Part shown: positions 8,929 to 22,010 of the stretch, piece after piece
Position numbering within the stretch: the first letter of the stretch is position 1
How the letters are laid out: the number at the start of each line of letters is the position of its first letter
Origin: Streptosporangiaceae bacterium
GTDB lineage: Bacteria > Actinomycetota > Actinomycetes > Streptosporangiales > Streptosporangiaceae
Length of the DNA stretch: 33,767 nucleotides
Direction: 5' to 3'
Assembly: GCA_030041275.1 (NCBI GenBank)
Contig: JASHOE010000132.1
Span: forward strand, 1 to 33,767
Notes under the pieces: generated by a model
Told to the model about the DNA's origin: nothing
Databases searched by the model: none
What the model saw: only the letters and a program-made list of their open reading frames with translations
Program-made: the position numbers and the translations under genes

Positions 8929-10467
8929 TTACTGGCTCGACTGCTCGACGCGGGACGCTGGCTGCAGCTGCGGTGCACCGATCGGGCAAGCCCGGGAGGC
9001 TTCCGGCAGCGCGTGAGACCGCAGCACGTTGTTGTCGACCAGCGCCGCGGTCAGCGCAGCCGCGATCAGCAGGAGCAGCGCGCAGGCGATCGCGGCGCGA
9101 TCGAAGCCCTGGGAGAACCGCGCCGGGTCGTGATAGGCGGCGCTCGTCAGCCCTACTGCTACCGGAAGCGCGGCGACGGAGACGAGCCCGGCGGCCCTAG
9201 CCACCGCGTTATTGACGCCGCTGGCCACGCCCGCGTGCCGAACGTCCGCGCTCGCCAGTACCGTCGCGGTCAATGGGGCAACCGTGAGGCACAGGCCGAG
9301 GCCGTAGACGATCACGCCAGGCAGCACGTCGGCCACGTAGCTCGCGTGCACGCCGATCCGGCTAAGCAGCGCCATGCCAACCGCGAGCCCGGTGATGCCG
9401 CCGGTCATCAGCCAGCGGGGCCCGACGCGCTGCGCCAGGCTGCCAGCGCGCGCGGACAGGCCCAGCATGAGCAGTGTCACGGGCAGCAGCGCCGCGCCGG
9501 CTTCCACAGGCGAGAACCCAGAGACCACCTGCAGCTGGAGCACCAGCAGGAAGAGAAGTCCGCCAAACGCGCCGTAGACGAGAAACGTGATCACGTTGAT
9601 GACACTGAACTGGCGGGAGGAGAAAATGTCGAGCGGCAGCATCGGCGGCGTCGGATCCGGCCTGCGCGTGCGGCGACGTTCTACCTCGACGAATGCGATC
9701 GCCGCGGCTACCCCGATGACGATGGCCACGACCACAGCGATCGTTCCCGCGGACCCGGTGGCCCCGATCAGCGCGTAGGTGATCCCGGCCAGCGCCAGCG
9801 CCGCCAGCCCGGCGCCGGCTATATCGAAGCCGCCATGCGAAGACGGGTCGCGCGTCTCTGGCACATGCCGCATCGTTACCGCGATGACCGCCGCGGCCAG
9901 CGGCAGGTTCAGCAGGAACACCCAGCGCCACCCGGCCGCCTGCACCAGCCAACCGCCCACTACCGGGCCTATCGCTGCTGCCACGCCGCCGAGCCCTGAC
10001 CACGCACCCACGGCCCGGGCTCGCTGGTCGGGAGCGAAGCTTGCCTGGATGATGGCGAGCGACCCGGGCGTGAGCAGCGCGCCGCCCACGCCCTGCAGCA
10101 CTCGCGCACCGATGAGAACACCGATGCTGGGCGCCGCACCACACAGGGCGGAAGCAAGCGCAAACCAGACGACGCCGATGAGGAAAATGCGGCGGCGTCC
10201 AGCCCGGTCGCCGAGCGAGCCGCCCAGCAAGACCAAGCCCGCCAGGCTGAGCGTGTATCCGGTAACGACCCATTGCAGCTCGGCCAGCGAGGCGTTCAGG
10301 TTCCGACCGATGGTGGGAAGCGCGACGTTGACGACCGTCGAGTCCAGCAGCGCCATGCTCGATCCGAGCACCGTGGCGAGCAGCACCCACCGGCCGACCG
10401 CGCTGCTTACCTGCAACTGCGGACCCGCAGCCGGAGCCGGCGCGGCCGCGCCGCCGAGATCGGTCAT
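8929..10467 (-). CDS. MFS drug exporter, DHA2 (14-helix, EmrB/QacA) type
   Basis: Proton-driven efflux protein of the plasma membrane, 512 residues, with a hydrophobic profile fitting 14 helices. Motifs in order: LLDSTVVNVALPTIG in helix 1 (motif D1 of DHA2), GGSLGDRAGRRR in the loop after helix 2 (motif A), ARVLQGVGGALLTPGSLAII in helix 4 (motif B region) and GPVVGGWL in helix 5 (motif C, the antiporter motif). Substrates cannot be predicted; family members export lipophilic cations, antibiotics or dyes. No TetR or MarR regulator is adjacent. ATG 10467 is preceded by TAGCGT ending 8 nt away, suggesting a leaderless message. Confidence 0.93.
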   Translation of the reverse strand: MTDLGGAAAPAPAAGPQLQVSSAVGRWVLLATVLGSSMALLDSTVVNVALPTIGRNLNASLAELQWVVTGYTLSLAGLVLLGGSLGDRAGRRRIFLIGVVWFALASALCGAAPSIGVLIGARVLQGVGGALLTPGSLAIIQASFAPDQRARAVGAWSGLGGVAAAIGPVVGGWLVQAAGWRWVFLLNLPLAAAVIAVTMRHVPETRDPSSHGGFDIAGAGLAALALAGITYALIGATGSAGTIAVVVAIVIGVAAAIAFVEVERRRTRRPDPTPPMLPLDIFSSRQFSVINVITFLVYGAFGGLLFLLVLQLQVVSGFSPVEAGAALLPVTLLMLGLSARAGSLAQRVGPRWLMTGGITGLAVGMALLSRIGVHASYVADVLPGVIVYGLGLCLTVAPLTATVLASADVRHAGVASGVNNAVARAAGLVSVAALPVAVGLTSAAYHDPARFSQGFDRAAIACALLLLIAAALTAALVDNNVLRSHALPEASRACPIGAPQLQPASRVEQSSQ

Positions 10468-10475
10468 CCTGGCTC

Positions 10476-10481
10476 ACGCTA
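10476..10481 (-). promoter_or_regulatory. Predicted -10 hexamer (TAGCGT) for the MFS gene
   Basis: On the minus strand TAGCGT is followed by 8 bases and then ATG 10467, so the transcript would begin at or within a base or two of the start codon. A ribosome site is not evident. Confidence 0.4.
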
Positions 10482-10595
10482 TCGGTTCGTCTCACTTGTG
10501 CCTACGAGCCAGGCGGATCGGGCCGGGACGAGCAGCCGCTCGGCGCGGGTGTGCGTTCCGGCTCGCCGCGTGGTAGACAGCCGTCGCTGCCGGCG

Positions 10596-10635
10596 CTAGT
10601 CGCCCGGCGGCTCGCCCTAGTCGCCCGGCGGCTCG
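10596..10635. repeat. Tandem duplication of the aquaporin gene's last codons
   Basis: CTAGTCGCCCGGCGGCTCG occurs at 10596-10614 and again at 10617-10635, a 21-bp period. Read on the minus strand, each copy encodes EPPGD followed by a TAG stop, so the second copy lies just past the functional stop and would be in frame if that stop were lost. Confidence 0.85.
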
Positions 10636-11786
10636 GCCGATCCAGTGGGTTCATCCGGGCCAGTCGGCGCGGTGCCTGACTCGGTACTGGCGGACTGCCC
10701 AGGGCCGGACTTCCCGGCGGTCGAACTCGCAGCGCCAGAACCCGCAGCGCCAGAACCCGCAGCGCCAGAGCCCGTAGCGGCAGAGCCCGTAGCGGCAGAG
10801 CCCGTAGCGGCAGAACCCGTAGCGGCAGAACCCGCAGTGCCAGAATTCGCGACGGCAGAATCCGCGGCGCCGCCGGGCGGGGCGGCGGCCGCATCCGAAC
10901 CGGCGGCCGACCGGGTCGTCCCGCGGCTGCCGACCGCGCCAGCGCTGACCGCGTCGTCTCCGATCCGGTGGAACAGCAGGTACACGGCGACCGCGAGGAC
11001 GGCGCCGACGAGTGGCGCAAGAAGAAACACCCAGAGCTGGCTGAGCGCGAGACCGCCCACGACGATCGCGGGCCCGAAGCTGCGAGCGGGATTCACCGAC
11101 GCGCCATCGATCGGGATGCCGGTGATGTTGACGAGCGCCAGCGCGAGGCCGACGACAACGCCGGCTACCGGCGCACTGGCATCCTTGCGGGTGGCAGCGA
11201 GCACCACCAGCACGAAGACCGCCGTCAGGATCACCTCGGAGAGAAACGCGCCGCCGCCCGATGAGTGCAGCAGAGACAGCTGCCCGTAGCCGTTGGCGCC
11301 GAGGCCGATCTTGGCCTTGGAGTAGAGCGGCGAGCTGTGCATGACCCACAACAGCAACAGCGCGCCAAGCAGCCCGCCCAGTAGCTGGGCCAGCCAGTAT
11401 CCGATCAGGTCGACGGGCGGGATCCGCCTCGCCAGGAAAGCGCCCAGCGTGACCGCGGGATTGACGTGGCAGCTGGATATCGGGCCGATGACCGCGACCA
11501 GGCCCAGCAGGATCAGTCCGAACACCAGGCCGGTCAGCAGGATGCCCGCCGAGGCACTGCTGCCGAACGCCTGGAATCCAAAGCTGACCGTCGCCGCACC
11601 TGCCCCGAAGAACACCAGCAGGCCGGTGCCGATCAGCTCTGCGAGGTACCTGCGCGCGGTCGCCTGGTCGATGAGGACGGTCCGCAGCTGCAGCCCGCTG
11701 GGTGACTGTGGCTCGGTCGACTGCGTCGCCGAGGTCACGCCTGCAGCTGGCGGCTGAGCCGAAGACCTGACCGGCCTGTCCGTCAT
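10617..11786 (-). CDS. Aquaporin / MIP-family channel with repeat-rich C-terminal tail
   Basis: Channel protein of 389 residues; bacterial MIPs are usually 230-290. Residues 45-275 hold six helices and both half-helix motifs: HVNPAV (NPA 109-111) and SVNPARS (NPA 232-234, Arg235). By ungapped comparison with E. coli AqpZ the filter positions read Phe89, Asn220, Ala229, Arg235 instead of Phe, His, Thr, Arg, so solute preference may differ from plain water. The C-terminal 110 residues are Gly/Ala/Ser/Thr-rich with pentapeptide repeats (GSAAT, GSGAA) and are probably cytoplasmic and disordered. Start ATG 11786 follows GGGGGTGG. A 33-base inverted repeat lies directly upstream. Confidence 0.9.
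   Translation of the reverse strand: MTDRPVRSSAQPPAAGVTSATQSTEPQSPSGLQLRTVLIDQATARRYLAELIGTGLLVFFGAGAATVSFGFQAFGSSASAGILLTGLVFGLILLGLVAVIGPISSCHVNPAVTLGAFLARRIPPVDLIGYWLAQLLGGLLGALLLLWVMHSSPLYSKAKIGLGANGYGQLSLLHSSGGGAFLSEVILTAVFVLVVLAATRKDASAPVAGVVVGLALALVNITGIPIDGASVNPARSFGPAIVVGGLALSQLWVFLLAPLVGAVLAVAVYLLFHRIGDDAVSAGAVGSRGTTRSAAGSDAAAAPPGGAADSAVANSGTAGSAATGSAATGSAATGSAATGSGAAGSGAAGSGAASSTAGKSGPGQSASTESGTAPTGPDEPTGSAEPPGD
10726..10860. repeat. 15-bp minisatellite inside the aquaporin tail (nine copies)
   Basis: Nine consecutive 15-base units related to CCCGTAGCGGCAGAG run from 10726 to 10860; units at 10771-10830 are almost identical, the ends are degenerate. Each unit encodes one pentapeptide (GSAAT or GSGAA type) on the minus strand, so copy-number changes keep the frame. 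Confidence 0.9.
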
Positions 11787-11798
11787 GGCGCCACCCCC

Positions 11799-11831
11799 AT
11801 ACCAGCGTCCGGGCAGTTGCCTGGCTGGTAT
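11799..11831. promoter_or_regulatory. Inverted repeat upstream of the aquaporin start
   Basis: ATACCAGC (11799-11806) and GCTGGTAT (11824-11831) are perfect 8-bp arms, and the interior adds CCGGGCA pairing with TGCCTGG apart from one mismatch and a 3-nt bulge. It ends 12 bases before ATG 11786, next to the G-rich ribosome site. It could be an operator or a leader hairpin. A TAGCTT hexamer at 11857-11852 would place the transcription start near 11845, making it part of the leader. Confidence 0.5.
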
Positions 11832-11920
11832 GCCCACCGGTCGCGGTGGTAAAGCTACGGTGCGTGATTGCTAAAAGCGACAAAAGGGAAGTAACGCAGC
11901 CGAGCGGCCTGCGGACCTCG

Positions 11921-13393
11921 CTACAGCCCAGGCCAGGCGTGCGCCGGCTCGTTGGAACTCATCCGCTCGATGTAGCCCTGGGTCATTCGGCGGAGCGCCT
12001 CGTCCCGGCCCAGCGTGCGCTCCAGCTTGTGCACCGTCTGGGTCTGCCAGGTCGCGCCCGTGCGCCCGGTAAGGCAGCGCTGCTCGATGATGCCGAGCAG
12101 CCGGTCCGCGTCGTCGGTCTTGACACCCCACCGCGCCAGGCCCTCGAAGGCGAGGGGCAGGAGGCGCCGCAGGGTTACCTCGGTGACCGGCGCATCCCCG
12201 ATGCCTGGCCAGTACACCCGCGCGCCGATGCCGTGCCGGGAGCCCTCGACGAGGTTCTCGGCCGCAGCCGTGAACGACATCTGCGTCCAGACGGGGCGCT
12301 CCGCCTCAGCCAGCGCACGGACGATGCCGCAGTAGAACGCCACGTTGGCGGCCACGTCGGTGACCGTCGGCCCCGCGGGCAGCACCCGGTTCTCGACCCG
12401 GAGGTGCGGCCGGCCGTCACCGACCGCATACACCGGGCGGTTCCATCGGTAGACCGTCCCGTTGTGCAGCGTCAGCTCGGCGAGGGTCGGCGCCTCCCCG
12501 TTGGCGAGGGCCGCACCAGGGTCTTCGTCCTCCCGCAGCGGCAGCAGCGCGGGAAAGTAGCGCAGGTTCTCCTCGAATAGATCGAAAACCGAGCCGATCC
12601 ACCGCTCGCCGAACCACACCCTGGGCCGCACGCCCTGCTGCTGAAGCTCCTCTGGCCTGGTGTCGGTCACCTGCTCGAACAGGGGGATCCGGGTTTCTCG
12701 CCAGAGCTCGCGCCCGAACAGGAACGGCGAGTTGGCAGCCAGGGCCACCTGGATGCCCGCCACCGCCTGCGCCGCGTTCCAATAGCTGCCGAACGCCTCC
12801 GGGCTCACCTGCAGATGCACCTGCACGCTGGTGCAGGCGGCCTCGGGCATGATCGTGCCGACATGGGTGAGCAACTGCTCCGGACCGTCGATGCTGATCC
12901 TCATGTCTTCGCCGCGGGCGGCGATCATCTGCTCGTTGAGGAGCCGGTAACGCGGATTGGCCGACATCGCGTCGTCGGTGACGTCGTCCTGCCGCAGCGT
13001 CGGCAGGATGCCGATCATGACCAGCCGGGTGCTAGTCGCCTGCGCCCGGCTCGTCGCGTGCGCGAGCTTGCCGCGGACGTCGTCCTCCAGCGCGCCGAGC
13101 GCCTCGCCCTCTAGCGGCCGCGGCGGCAGGTTGATCTCGAGGTTAAAGCGGCCGAGCTCGCTGACCCAGCTGGGGTCGGCGATGGCGGCGAGGACCGACG
13201 TGTTGGTCATCGCCGGCATCCCGTCCGCGTCGACGAGGTTGAGTTCCATTTCGATGCCCACGTGCCTGGGCTCGGTATCGAACCGGGACTCGCGCAGCAT
13301 CAAGGCAAGCACGTCAAGGCATCGGCGGACCTTTTCGCGGTATGCGCGGCGATCATGCTGGGAAACAGTGATGGACGGGACATCCCTGCCCAT
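11921..13393 (-). CDS. Glutamate-cysteine ligase family (GCS2-like) enzyme
   Basis: Predicted ATP-dependent ligase of the glutamate-cysteine ligase 2 family, 490 residues. Visible support: the early glutamate-binding block HVGIEMELNLVD (about residues 44-55), NLEINLPPRPLEG, HLQVSPEAFGSYWNAAQA, and the late block PHLRVENRVLPAGPTVTDV. Actinobacterial members are mostly uncharacterised; some relatives make gamma-glutamylcysteine for ergothioneine or other gamma-glutamyl compounds, so the exact amine partner is open. Start ATG 13393 is chosen because GGAGGG lies 7 nt upstream; the frame stays open a few codons further. It is the leftmost gene of a minus-strand run after the glycosyltransferase, separated by 126 bases, so it likely has its own promoter. 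Confidence 0.8.
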   Translation of the reverse strand: MGRDVPSITVSQHDRRAYREKVRRCLDVLALMLRESRFDTEPRHVGIEMELNLVDADGMPAMTNTSVLAAIADPSWVSELGRFNLEINLPPRPLEGEALGALEDDVRGKLAHATSRAQATSTRLVMIGILPTLRQDDVTDDAMSANPRYRLLNEQMIAARGEDMRISIDGPEQLLTHVGTIMPEAACTSVQVHLQVSPEAFGSYWNAAQAVAGIQVALAANSPFLFGRELWRETRIPLFEQVTDTRPEELQQQGVRPRVWFGERWIGSVFDLFEENLRYFPALLPLREDEDPGAALANGEAPTLAELTLHNGTVYRWNRPVYAVGDGRPHLRVENRVLPAGPTVTDVAANVAFYCGIVRALAEAERPVWTQMSFTAAAENLVEGSRHGIGARVYWPGIGDAPVTEVTLRRLLPLAFEGLARWGVKTDDADRLLGIIEQRCLTGRTGATWQTQTVHKLERTLGRDEALRRMTQGYIERMSSNEPAHAWPGL

Positions 13394-13519
13394 ATTCGAC
13401 CCTCCAGCTGCCACCTGGGCGGGGGACTCGGTTCAACATTCGCACGTAACAGCCCGCCTGACCAGGTTTGACTGTGCTGCAGGCGAGCTGGAGCTGGGAA
13501 AGGGCGACCCGTCGGCCGG

Positions 13520-14530
13520 TTAGCGAGCGGCGCCCGGGGCCACGACGTCGGGCCCGAAACCGGGCAGGACCTGCTCGTTGGGCCGCGGTCTGGTCCGCAC
13601 GCCGGCGACGAGGCCGCGGCGCAGGCACTCTCGCAGTGCGCGCCGGTCCGAGGCGGCCGCGTAGGTGCGCAGCCACCGCCGCAGCGTCGCGCCCGTGTAG
13701 AGGACCCGCTCGGCCGGCCCGAGCGAGCTGGCGCGCAGTGTCCAGATCTTGTTCCGGACCTCGTAGAAGAACCGCTCGCCCGGATCCACGTTCGTGCTGC
13801 CGAATGTCTTGGTCTTGTGCACCACGACGCTGTCCCCGCTGAGCAAGCCGATGTTGCCGCGCAGCAGCCTGGTGGTGAACTCGAAGTCATCGTTCCAGAG
13901 GAAAAAATCCGCCTGTGGCAGTCCCCGCCGCCGGCACTCGGCCGCGTCCACGAGCACGGATACAAAAGAGGCCGACCGGATGGGAACGCACCCGCACGTG
14001 GCAGCCGCCGTCCGCTCGGCCGCCGACGCCAGCGGCTTGGCTCGCGGCGTGTTCATCGGGTGCGGCCGGCCGTCAGTCCACCGCACGGCGCTCGCAATGA
14101 TCGCCGGGGCGCGGCCGCGGTAGGCCTGGCGCGCCGCGAGCAGCGCCGCGAGTGCACCGGGCTCCGGGATGGTGTCGTCATCCATGGCCCAGATCAGGTC
14201 CGCTCCGTCGGCGAGGGCATGCGCCATCCCGTAGGCGAACCCGCCCGCACCGCCGTAGTTCGTATCGAGCTCGACGAGCCGCACCGCCCCGAACTTGTCG
14301 CGAACGGCCGCCGCGGTGCCGTCCGCCGAGGCGTTGTCGATGACGATCACCGCATCCGGCGAGCGCTGCTGGGCCCGCACCGCGGCCAGGGCCTCGAGCA
14401 GCAGCTCCCGCCGGTTGTAAGTGACGATCACCGCGATCACCCGCGGGGGGTTCTGGGTGATCGTGGGCCCGGGTGTTTCCCGGCTGCGCTGTGAGTCCGT
14501 GGGCTCCAGCGGCGGCTCGCCCGCCCGCAT
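13520..14530 (-). CDS. Family-2 glycosyltransferase, GlfT1/rhamnosyltransferase-like
   Basis: GT-A fold sugar transferase, 336 residues, acting at the cytoplasmic face. Landmarks: VIAVIVTYNRRELL (31-44) opens the nucleotide-binding fold, NYGGAGGFAYGM (91-102) is the block shared by GlfT1-type galactofuranosyltransferases and WbbL-like rhamnosyltransferases, MDDDT supplies metal-binding Asp117-119, and WNDDFEF (212-218) holds the likely catalytic base. In mycobacteria GlfT1 adds the first galactofuranoses to the lipid-linked linker; here the role is inferred from resemblance and from glf and a GlfT2-like gene 3 kb away. It starts 2 bases after the sulfotransferase stop, so the two are one operon. 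The first 28 residues are polar and not family-like. Confidence 0.85.
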   Translation of the reverse strand: MRAGEPPLEPTDSQRSRETPGPTITQNPPRVIAVIVTYNRRELLLEALAAVRAQQRSPDAVIVIDNASADGTAAAVRDKFGAVRLVELDTNYGGAGGFAYGMAHALADGADLIWAMDDDTIPEPGALAALLAARQAYRGRAPAIIASAVRWTDGRPHPMNTPRAKPLASAAERTAAATCGCVPIRSASFVSVLVDAAECRRRGLPQADFFLWNDDFEFTTRLLRGNIGLLSGDSVVVHKTKTFGSTNVDPGERFFYEVRNKIWTLRASSLGPAERVLYTGATLRRWLRTYAAASDRRALRECLRRGLVAGVRTRPRPNEQVLPGFGPDVVAPGAAR

Positions 14531-14532
14531 GG

Positions 14533-15828
14533 CTACGGCGTGCTCCGCGACCGGGAGCGCTCAAGCACCCGCCAGGCCAGTACCCGCAGCCAGCGCACGG
14601 ACGAATGCCGGCTACTGAGCTCGCGGAGCGTCCGCTTGATCCGCGGCGAGGCGTTGACCCGAGCGGTCACCCGGTCTGCCAGCGCGCCACTCGAGGCCTC
14701 GGGCTGGGCTGCGGGATATTCCTTCCGGTACTGGTTCAGGACGAGCGCGGCGGTGGCCTGGATCGCCGCGTCGAGGACCTGCTCGGCGGACTGATCGGCC
14801 GGACTCACCGGGACCTCGGCGGGGTCCGGGGGCTGGAGCTCGGCGACGTCACCCACCAGGTCATAGCCAGCCTCGCGCAGCCCGGCGGTGAGGGTCTCGG
14901 CATACTCGCAGGCCCAGGACCACCGCTCCTTCGGCAGCACGAGCCGCTCGCCTGGCGGCCGCGCGGCCAGGGCCGCGTGCGCGAGGCCCTCCTTGACCGT
15001 CCACATGTAGAACCAGTCCGGAATCTCTCCGGACAGCTCGGCGTTCAGCCGCCGCAGGAACTCCACCTCGGTCAGCCCGAGCGAGGCGTTAGCCCTGGCG
15101 CGGCTGATGTCCACGCTCGTCGGGTCTACCTCGAGCAATCCGGCGAACCGCTGCCAGAGCAGGCCGGGATCCGCGCCTCTCGGCGGGGTCGTCAGCACGT
15201 GGATCCGGTCGGCGGGCACGTAGCGCGACCAGATCCGCAGGATCGCCAGGGTGTCGTGGACGCGCCAGAACCACCACTGCCGCCGGTCTTGATCCAGCGA
15301 CTCGCGGTCGATCACGTCCTCGAGCCAGTCCTCCCAGCCGCGTGCGTTGCGGTGCTTGACGCTCTCCTGCCACTCAGCAGGCAGCAGGGCCGCCATGTCC
15401 CGCACGTTGAGCACGACGTGCACCTCCGCCGGCCGGAGCGAGGCCACCGCCTGGCTGGCCTGCTCGGCGTCCGCGGCGGAGAAGAGCTCGTGCGAAATCA
15501 CCGCGGCCCGGTGGGCTTGTTTCGACTGCCTGGCCAGGATGTCCCACTCGCCGGTCCACGAGCCCGCAGGGTCGCTGGGCAGCTTCTTCAGGCCGCGCAG
15601 GTCCTGGCTGGCGCGGAAGTGATCCTGCGGGTGATGACCAGGCAGCACCACGCCCTGCGCGGCCAGGGAGGCGCGGTTCCGCCAGATGACCTGCTGCAGG
15701 AAGGTACTGCCGGTTTTGGGCTCGCCGATGTGCAGAAAGACCTTCGGCTGGTGCCTGGCCGCCGCCGACCGCCCCTCGGCCCTGGCGGGCACGTCGCCAG
15801 GCAGGCTCTGATCTGTGACGGCGCTCAC
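14533..15828 (-). CDS. PAPS-dependent sulfotransferase
   Basis: Transfers sulfate from PAPS, most likely to a glycan given the surrounding genes. The 431-residue protein has the 5'-phosphosulfate loop VFLHIGEPKTGSTFLQQ (30-46) and a plausible 3'-phosphate site, NVRDMAALLPAEWQESV, with Arg143 and Ser156 spaced as in the Sulfotransfer family. The start is GTG 15828 with GGGAG 7 nt upstream; the open frame reaches 15948 but the extra 40 residues precede the predicted promoter. It leads a two-gene operon with the downstream GT2 and is divergent from the glf operon, sharing a 239-base control region. The C-terminal 60 residues are basic and may contact membrane or substrate. Confidence 0.85.
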   Translation of the reverse strand: MSAVTDQSLPGDVPARAEGRSAAARHQPKVFLHIGEPKTGSTFLQQVIWRNRASLAAQGVVLPGHHPQDHFRASQDLRGLKKLPSDPAGSWTGEWDILARQSKQAHRAAVISHELFSAADAEQASQAVASLRPAEVHVVLNVRDMAALLPAEWQESVKHRNARGWEDWLEDVIDRESLDQDRRQWWFWRVHDTLAILRIWSRYVPADRIHVLTTPPRGADPGLLWQRFAGLLEVDPTSVDISRARANASLGLTEVEFLRRLNAELSGEIPDWFYMWTVKEGLAHAALAARPPGERLVLPKERWSWACEYAETLTAGLREAGYDLVGDVAELQPPDPAEVPVSPADQSAEQVLDAAIQATAALVLNQYRKEYPAAQPEASSGALADRVTARVNASPRIKRTLRELSSRHSSVRWLRVLAWRVLERSRSRSTP

Positions 15829-15865
15829 AATCCAGCTCCCTTGGACGCACTCGACGATTGCCTTG

Positions 15866-15871
15866 ACACTA
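15866..15871 (-). promoter_or_regulatory. Possible -10 hexamer (TAGTGT) of the sulfotransferase operon
   Basis: TAGTGT on the minus strand would start transcription near 15859, giving a leader of about 30 nt that includes the GGGAG ribosome site. On the opposite strand TACACT at 15974-15979 is a candidate -10 for the divergent GT2-glf operon. Confidence 0.35.
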
Positions 15872-16053
15872 GCCACTGCCCGCCACCGGCGGGCACGCCG
15901 GAGCGGAAATTGGCCGTGCCAGCGTGCCCGTCCCGACCGCTCCTGCAATCCGGGCGAACCGCCGAGCGTGCACTACACTGAACTGCCGTCGGCCGACCAT
16001 GGCCTCGCATGGCACCATATTCAGGGCCGCACCGAAGTCAGGGTATGGCAGTT

Positions 16054-16065
16054 GGAGGTTCCTCC
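16054..16065 (+). promoter_or_regulatory. Ribosome site followed by its own complement (GGAGGTTCCTCC)
   Basis: GGAGG at 16054-16058 is the ribosome site for GTG 16068. It is followed by CCTCC at 16061-16065, able to pair back on it as a small hairpin (GGAG-GTTC-CTCC). This would mask the site and could damp translation of the first gene of the operon. Confidence 0.4.
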
Positions 16066-16067
16066 CG

Positions 16068-20294
<4,227 letters not shown>

Positions 20295-20298
<4 letters not shown>

Positions 20299-21968
20299 GC
20301 TCGGCGCTGGCTGGCGGGAACGACGCGGCCGCAACCCGCGCGGCCGCCGGCCAGACGACGCCACCGCAAGCGGTCCCGCAGGTCCATCTGCAGGGTCCCC
20401 GCTCCTGGCCCGGCCGGCTGGCCTGGCTTGCTCCGGTGCTGGTACCGGCCGTGGCCATGCTCGTGGCCGGCTTGTGGGGACTGACCCGCGACAACGCCAT
20501 GGGCAACGACGAGGTGGCCACGCGGTGGGCCGCCCTGCTGAGTCTGCGCGAGCTGGCTCACCTGCTGTCCAACGTCGACGCCGTGCACGGGCTGTACTAC
20601 CTGATCATGCACGCCTGGGTGGTGCTCGGCAGCAGCCCCACGACGCTGCGCATCCCCTCGGTGATCGCCATGACCGTCGCCGCGGCGCTCATCGCGGTCT
20701 TGGCCCGGCGGCTGACCGGGTCAGCCTGGCCGGCGCTATTCGCGGGACTGTTTATGGCGCTGACGCCGACCATCACCTACTACGCCCAGACGGCCCGCTC
20801 GTACGCCATGGTGCTGGCGTGCGTCGTGGCAACGACGATCGTCCTCGTCCGCGCCTTTGAGGTCGAGGCCGCCGGCGATGATCCTCGGCGGATCCGGCGC
20901 TGGTGGATCGGCTACGCCGCGCTGGTGGCGCTCAGCAGCTACCTCAACGAGATGGCTCTGCTCGTCCTGGCCGCGCACGCGGTCACCGTGCTGGTCGCCC
21001 GCCCCGGCAAGCGGGTCTTCGTGCACTGGTTCACGTCCGGCGCGGTCGGCGCCGCGCTCGTGCTCCCGCTGCTCGCTCTCAGCGTCAAGGAGCACGCGGC
21101 GATCGGCTGGATCCCGCGGCCAGGGCTGCGCGCCCTGAAGATCCTCTTCCACGACTACTTCGGGGCGACCACGATCGTCGCGCTGTTGCTGTTGGCCTGC
21201 GCGGTGCTGGCGGTGCTGCCCGAGTGGTCCGGGGGCCCCAAGGCGCCAGCGGCTGACGGGCCGAACGTCGGCCAGGCAGCAGCGCCGTGGTGGCGGGGCG
21301 GCGTGTCGCTGCCGTCGGTGGCCGCGCCACTGCTGGTGATTCCCGCCTTCCTGCTGGTCGCCGAGTCACGCGTGCTGCATCCGCTCTACGTCGACCGGTA
21401 CGTGCTGTACGGCGAGGCTGGTGCCGCGCTGCTGGCCGGTGCTGGGGTCTACCGGGCCGGTCAATGGGCCGGGCAGCTGCTCGCCCAGCCGCGGGCCCGC
21501 CGGGTGCTGATCTGGCTGCCCGGCGTCGTGCTGTGCGTCCTGGCCCTCGTCTTGCAGCTCGGGCCTGACCAGCGGGTCCGGACCCCGCAGAGCCGGGCCT
21601 ACGACTTCGGCAGTCCGTCGCTCTACATAGCCGCGCACGCACACCGGCGCGACGGGGTGCTGTACTTCGATACCTTCTTCCGCAAGGCCGAGCTCGGCTA
21701 CCCGTGGGACTACACGAAGGTCACTGACTTCGCCGAGGCGCAGACACCCATGCAGGCCGGCGACTTCCGCGGCGTCGACAAGACGTTCGCGCAGACCCGC
21801 CCGCTCATGCTCGGCTACCAGCGCATCTGGGTGGTCGGCGACCAGCCGTCCGTCCACTTGCCTACCGCGCTGCTGCGCAGCGAGAGCGCGACGCTGGCCA
21901 CGCAGTTCAGGCTGGTCGACATCCAGCACTTCCGCGGCATCACCCTGACGCTCTGGGTGCGACGTTAA
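20295..21968 (+). CDS. Polytopic GT-C (ArnT/PMT-like) membrane glycosyltransferase
   Basis: A 557-residue membrane protein with roughly ten helices in residues 40-430 and a C-terminal extracytoplasmic part. Asp72-Glu73 (GNDEVATRW) sits in the first outer loop, the position of the catalytic acidic pair in GT-C enzymes that use polyprenyl-phosphate sugars. ARSYAMVLACV and YYAQTARSY resemble the PMT/ArnT-like family (GT39/GT83 neighbourhood). The start is GTG 20295, overlapping the GlfT2-like stop by 4 bases; the longer open frame to 19986 is GlfT2 sequence in another frame. Probably adds sugars to the galactofuran or another glycan outside the membrane. It converges on the lipoproteins, 42 bases apart. 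Confidence 0.85.
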
Positions 21969-22010
21969 CCACGCGTTCTAGCCCGTTCGCCGGTACCGCG
22001 GCGCAGCGCG

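Noticed and set aside
10726..10860. CRISPR-like array
   Set aside because: Units are 15 bp, contiguous without spacers, in frame and coding for a low-complexity tail.
14473..15981. Plus-strand open frame of 502 codons
   Set aside because: Lies opposite the sulfotransferase and GT2 end; composition is that of an antisense shadow.
21969..22010. Terminator between convergent genes
   Set aside because: GC-rich with a GGTACC core, but no stable stem with a T-run could be drawn.
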